From: Actinomycetota bacterium | GTDB lineage: Bacteria; Actinomycetota; Acidimicrobiia; Acidimicrobiales; Ilumatobacteraceae | Assembly (NCBI GenBank): GCA_005787025.1 | Contig: SYCH01000123.1 | Span: 1 to 8,660, forward strand | Reading direction: 5' to 3' | DNA: 8,660 bases | In this document: piece by piece, positions 5,652 to 8,660 of the stretch | Numbering within the stretch: position 1 is the stretch's first letter | Layout of the letters: each line of letters opens with the position of its first letter | Translations under genes and position numbers: made by a program | The notes under the pieces: generated by a model | What the model saw: only the letters and a program-made list of their open reading frames with translations | The model's database searches: none | What the model was told of the DNA's origin: nothing

Positions 5652-6500
5652 TCAGGTCGCGGGGCCGGCGGGATAGCGCGCGTCACCGAGCGCCATCTCC
5701 ATGAAGGGCTCGATGTTCGGTCCGCGTCGTAGGTGGTGACCACCATCGACACTGATGCAGGTTCCGGTGATCCACGAACTCTCGTCGCTGAGCAGGAAAC
5801 GCACCAGTCGACCGACGTCCTCGGTGGTGCCCACGCGGCCGAGGGGCATCTGCGCGACGTAGTCGTCGACGACCGGCGGGTAGTTCACCATCGCCTCGGT
5901 GGCATCGGTGGGCACCAGTCCCGGACGCACCGCGTTGGCCCGAATGTTGCGACAACCGAGTTCATCGGCGGTCTGTCGGATCAACATCTCGAGACCGGCC
6001 TTGCTCACGTCGTACGGGGTCATGAATCGATGCGTCACCGGACCGGCGATGGAGGACACCGCCACGATCGAACCACCACCGTTCGCCGACAAATACGGCA
6101 CGGAATGCTTGATGGTGAGGAAGGCCCCCGTGAGGTTGGTGCCGATCACGCCGTTCCAGTCGTCCAACGCGGTGAGGTGGATGGGTCCACCGGTGCCGAA
6201 GCCGGCGTTGGCGACCACCAAGGTGAAGTCGCCCGCCTCGGCGCTACGAGCGCACGCCGCACTCACGCTGTCCTCGTTCGTCACGTCGCACGCCACGGTC
6301 AGTACCTGCGCACCCGACGTCGCCGAGGCCCGAAGTTCCTCGGCGGCGGACGCGAGTCGATCCGTGTTGCGTGCCGCCAGTACCACCGTCGCTCCGACGG
6401 CCACCAGTTCGCGGGCACAACCGAGCCCGATGCCGGATCCACCTCCGGTGACGAGTGCGACACGACCAGCGAGGGACCGAGGATCAGAGGTGGTGCTCAT
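5652..6500 (-). CDS. SDR-family NAD(P)-dependent oxidoreductase
   Basis: This 282-residue classical short-chain dehydrogenase/reductase interconverts an alcohol and a ketone with NAD(P)(H). The cofactor motif is TGGGSGIG (18-25), followed by CDVT (71-74) and NAG (98-100) with N122. The active site has S150 in VSSIAG, Y163 and K167 in YDVSK, then RPG at 192-194. The C-terminus includes the standard SSWITGTCISVDGG and then a tail of about 28 residues after VDGG, longer than in many FabG-type enzymes. R44 in LAARN may favour NADP, but that is a guess. The start at 6500 places the Rossmann motif at the usual distance from the N-terminus. It is divergent, by 44 bases, from the CoA transferase. This arrangement suggests work on the same acyl-CoA or hydroxyacyl substrate, which remains unknown. 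Confidence 0.94.
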   Translation of the reverse strand: MSTTSDPRSLAGRVALVTGGGSGIGLGCARELVAVGATVVLAARNTDRLASAAEELRASATSGAQVLTVACDVTNEDSVSAACARSAEAGDFTLVVANAGFGTGGPIHLTALDDWNGVIGTNLTGAFLTIKHSVPYLSANGGGSIVAVSSIAGPVTHRFMTPYDVSKAGLEMLIRQTADELGCRNIRANAVRPGLVPTDATEAMVNYPPVVDDYVAQMPLGRVGTTEDVGRLVRFLLSDESSWITGTCISVDGGHHLRRGPNIEPFMEMALGDARYPAGPAT

Positions 6501-6512
6501 GAACCGATCATG
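6498..6512. promoter_or_regulatory. Short inverted repeat over the SDR start
   Basis: CATGA and TCATG are separated by 5 bases (ACCGA), and the left arm includes the SDR start codon. It lies in the divergent SDR/CoA-transferase promoter region, where an operator would be sensible. The arms are short, so this may be chance. Confidence 0.2.
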
Positions 6513-6544
6513 TCACGGTCGACGCGAGCGGGCATCATAGGAAC

Positions 6545-7768
6545 ATGACCGAACGCGCGGCCCCACTGAAGGGCATCAGGGTCCTCGATCTCACGCGCGT
6601 CCTCGCCGGGCCGCATTGTGGTCGCATGCTGTGCGACCTCGGTGCCGAGGTCATCAAGGTAGAACCGCCCGACGGTGATCTCACGCGGTTCTCCAGCCCC
6701 AAGGTTGGCTCCATGGCCACCTATTTCATGCAACAAAACGCCGGCAAGAAGTGCGTCAGCATCGACCTGTCCGTGGCCGAGGGGGCCGACATCTTTCGTC
6801 GACTCGTCTCCGTCAGCGACGTGCTCATCGAGAACTACCGGGCCGGGGTGATGGACCGACTGGGGCTCGGCTGGTCGACTCTGCGCACCGTCAACCCCCG
6901 GCTCGTGTACGCGTCGATCAGCGGATACGGCGCGGATGGGCCGTGGGTCGATCGTCGGGCCTACGCCAGCGTCATCGGGGCCGAGAGCGGAATGACCCGG
7001 ATGCAGGGCGAGTCCCGCGGTGGAGAATTCGCGAACGACCCGTGGTCACACGCCGACGTGTACACGGCCCTCGAAACCTCGTCGGCGGTCCTGGCGGCGT
7101 TGTTCCAACGCGAACGCACCGGTCACGGCGAGTACATCGACGTCTCCATGGCCGAGACCATGCTGTACGTGAACGAACACACCCACGATCAACTCTTCGA
7201 CCGTGACGTCGACCCTCAGTGGGTTCGTTCTTTCCGACCCGGTGACTACCCGGTGATGACGGTCGCCGATGGATCCACCGTCGTCATGAGCGCTCATCCC
7301 GCCGAACGCGGCACCTTCGAGTTGCTGGTGGCACTGATGGAGCGGCCACATCTTCTCGACGATCCACGTTTCTCGTCACCACGCGAACGTCTGGTTCATC
7401 TCGGTGCACTGCAAGACGAGATGCGCGACTGGGCGGCCACGGTTCCCGATGCCACCGAGTTCGAACGGCGATGCGACGCGCACGGATTCGCCATGGGGGT
7501 CATGCGGTCCGTTCGCCAGATCGCCGAGAGCGACTGGGCGAGGTCGCGTGGAGCCATCACCGAGATCGACGACCGCAGCGGAGGGACCATCCGGGTACCG
7601 AACGCGCCATGGCATTTCGAACGGGGAGTCGTGGGTACCTCGGGCACGCCTCGGTTCCGCGGTGAGGACAACCGATCGGTCCTGCGCGATCTGCTCGGGA
7701 TGACCGACGAGGCCATCGACGAACTCGAGCGCCGTGACGTGATCAGCGCTCGACTTCCGCGCTCCTGA
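6545..7768 (+). CDS. Class III CoA transferase (CaiB/BaiF family)
   Basis: This 407-residue protein belongs to the family that moves CoA between carboxylic acids (formyl-CoA transferase, CaiB) or racemises 2-methylacyl-CoA. The N-terminus has the usual LKGIRVLDLTRVLAGP (8-23) and then LGAEVIKVEPPDGD. These are followed by KKCVSIDL, VLIENYRAGVMDRLGLGW, and PRLVYASISGYGADGPW. The likely catalytic Asp is D171 in WSHADVYTALE, at the position expected from formyl-CoA transferase (D169). ERTGHGEYIDVSMAETM (190-206) completes the core, and the C-terminal part has FRGEDNRSVLRDLLGM. The ATG at 6545 follows AGGA by 2 bases, a close spacing. It is divergent from the SDR and ends 2 bases from the convergent YczE-like gene. 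The acid substrate is unknown; transferase is favoured over racemase because of the D171 context, with modest confidence. Confidence 0.94.
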   Translation: MTERAAPLKGIRVLDLTRVLAGPHCGRMLCDLGAEVIKVEPPDGDLTRFSSPKVGSMATYFMQQNAGKKCVSIDLSVAEGADIFRRLVSVSDVLIENYRAGVMDRLGLGWSTLRTVNPRLVYASISGYGADGPWVDRRAYASVIGAESGMTRMQGESRGGEFANDPWSHADVYTALETSSAVLAALFQRERTGHGEYIDVSMAETMLYVNEHTHDQLFDRDVDPQWVRSFRPGDYPVMTVADGSTVVMSAHPAERGTFELLVALMERPHLLDDPRFSSPRERLVHLGALQDEMRDWAATVPDATEFERRCDAHGFAMGVMRSVRQIAESDWARSRGAITEIDDRSGGTIRVPNAPWHFERGVVGTSGTPRFRGEDNRSVLRDLLGMTDEAIDELERRDVISARLPRS

Positions 7769-7770
7769 CC

Positions 7771-8415
7771 TCACGCATCGAGGGCGGCGGTCTCCCGAAC
7801 CAATTGCGTGCCCATGAATCGCGCGACGGGTGGCAACGTGCGCGCCAGAACCGGACCGGTGGACACCACGAAAATGATCGTGCCCGCACCGATCTGTCCG
7901 CCGAGCAGGAACCCGATGGTGACGGTGGTGGCTTCGATACCCCAGCGCGCCACCTGCACGCTGACGCCCTTGTCCACCAGGCCGAGCATCAACAATTCCA
8001 TCGGACCGGTCCCGAGGGTGGTGGCCACACCCACGGAAATCGACACGTACAGAAGGGCCAAGCCGAGGAACATCATGGGGACCCGCGCCAAAAGGGAATC
8101 AGGATCCGGGATCCGATCGATCACCAGATTGACGACCTGGCCCACCAGCACACCACCGATGAGGGTGCCCCACGACGGTGGTCGTCGAACGAGCAGAGCC
8201 AACACGGTGAAGATCGCCCCGCTGATCCAGCCCATCGTGCCCACGCCGATGTCGAGTTGCTTGGCCCCACCGGTGGCCAACACGTCGGCCGGCGCGACAC
8301 CGAGTCGCGCCGAGACCATCACCGAAATACCGATGCCAACGCCGACGATGGCCGACAACAAAGCCGCGGCACGGAAAGCGAACGGACGCGGTTCCGATCG
8401 GCCACTCGCACTCAC
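7771..8415 (-). CDS. YczE/YitT-like integral membrane protein
   Basis: This 214-residue protein is mostly hydrophobic, with predicted helices at about residues 14-35, 56-76, 82-99, 112-131 and 157-192 (one or two helices). It contains the repeated loop motif of the YczE-type family (COG2364): ARLGVAPADVLATG at 36-49 and LGTGPMELLMLGL at 134-146. The repeat indicates an internal duplication of a helix-loop unit. The molecular function of the family is not known to me; transport is often supposed. The start is the GTG at 8415, preceded by GGTGGAG only 2 bases away. It lies 43 bases downstream of the DUF1295 gene on the same strand and may share its transcript. Its stop is 2 bases from that of the convergent CoA transferase. 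Confidence 0.85.
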   Translation of the reverse strand: MSASGRSEPRPFAFRAAALLSAIVGVGIGISVMVSARLGVAPADVLATGGAKQLDIGVGTMGWISGAIFTVLALLVRRPPSWGTLIGGVLVGQVVNLVIDRIPDPDSLLARVPMMFLGLALLYVSISVGVATTLGTGPMELLMLGLVDKGVSVQVARWGIEATTVTIGFLLGGQIGAGTIIFVVSTGPVLARTLPPVARFMGTQLVRETAALDA

Positions 8416-8458
8416 GACTCCACCCTAGATGGTCACGATTCGCCCGGTTGGGGGTGAT

Positions 8459-8660
8459 TCAGATCTTCTTCGGAGGACGCGGGATGAACGGGCTCGTTCG
8501 CGCGATGTAGTCCTCATAGCCCTCACGACGCTTCTTCAACGACCGCTCCAGCAAGGTGACGCCACTGACCCGACGGAGCAACACCGTCATCACCGTCGCA
8601 CCGATGAGACCCCATGCTCCGGTGCCCGTCTCGACCGCGACGATGGCGATGCCCCACCAC
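8459..8660 (-). CDS. DUF1295 membrane protein, C-terminal end, cut by window edge
   Basis: The last 66 residues are visible, from WWGIAIVAVETGTGAWGLIG to the end YIARTSPFIPRPPKKI. This matches the C-terminus of DUF1295 (PF06966) proteins, which are multi-pass membrane proteins related to steroid 5-alpha-reductases and isoprenylcysteine methyltransferases. The family's ending has the form WWG-(helix)-LLRVSG-LLE....R..Y..YI..T..FIP-P. Here it is seen as TVLLRRVSGVTLLERSLKKR followed by EGYEDYIARTSPFIPRPPKK. The N-terminal membrane part lies beyond base 8660. The upstream promoter is therefore not in the window. The YczE-like gene follows after 43 bases on the same strand. The reaction is unknown; reductase or methyltransferase activity is only suggested by the fold. 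Confidence 0.85.
   Translation of the reverse strand, partial: WWGIAIVAVETGTGAWGLIGATVMTVLLRRVSGVTLLERSLKKRREGYEDYIARTSPFIPRPPKKI

Noticed and set aside
5629..5656. CCTGA ... TCAGG inverted repeat over the M20 and SDR stop codons
   Set aside because: The arms are 5 bases, the loop is 18 and both arms are mostly the stop codons themselves. A chance match is likely.
5733..6548. Plus-strand open frame of 271 codons opposite the SDR gene
   Set aside because: The SDR motifs on the minus strand are complete; this frame has no recognisable domain and a skewed composition.
8416..8458. CCACCC ... GGGTG complementarity in the gap before the YczE-like gene
   Set aside because: The pairing is short and distant and the left arm is the Shine-Dalgarno complement, so it is not a convincing hairpin.

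Overview
The window reads as a compact, high-GC chromosomal segment from an actinobacterium. GC looks to be in the low 60s percent by eye. The signs are GTG starts, a WXG100-type protein, a lipoprotein with a long Thr/Ser tether ending in Leu-Pro-Pro, and several genes without an obvious Shine-Dalgarno. The Thr-rich tether and the mix of CoA transferase, SDR and M20 hydrolase resemble aquatic Acidimicrobiia (Ilumatobacter-like), but that placement is inference. There are 12 protein genes, two of them cut by the window edges. No intergenic gap exceeds about 53 bases, so no stretch of 300 bases lacks a gene. I see no RNA gene, mobile element or CRISPR array.

Layout. Bases 1-2068, minus strand: a HAD-type phosphatase, an MscS-type mechanosensitive channel and the N-terminus of a GH29 alpha-L-fucosidase, co-directional with short gaps. 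Bases 2067-2870, plus strand: a lipoprotein with a NodB/CE4 polysaccharide deacetylase domain. Its ATG lies on the same CATG palindrome as the ATG of the divergent HAD gene. Bases 2894-4364, minus strand: a tight four-gene unit running Nudix hydrolase, WXG100-like protein, small thiamine-binding-type protein, DauR-like HTH regulator. The last two overlap by ATGA. Bases 4404-5633, plus strand: an M20 amidohydrolase, divergent from the Nudix gene across 39 bases. Bases 5652-6500 minus and 6545-7768 plus: a divergent pair made of an SDR oxidoreductase and a class III CoA transferase. Bases 7771-8660, minus strand: a YczE-like membrane protein preceded by the C-terminal end of a DUF1295 membrane protein.

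How the genes may work together. The fucosidase and polysaccharide deacetylase point to glycan handling at the cell surface, and the MscS channel to osmotic protection. The SDR and CoA transferase suggest acyl-CoA metabolism with an unknown substrate. The most distinctive assembly is the Nudix / WXG100 / thiamine-binding / HTH unit. Its tight packing implies co-expression, but I know of no described function for the combination. The rest of the window looks like ordinary housekeeping and accessory metabolism, packed very tightly.
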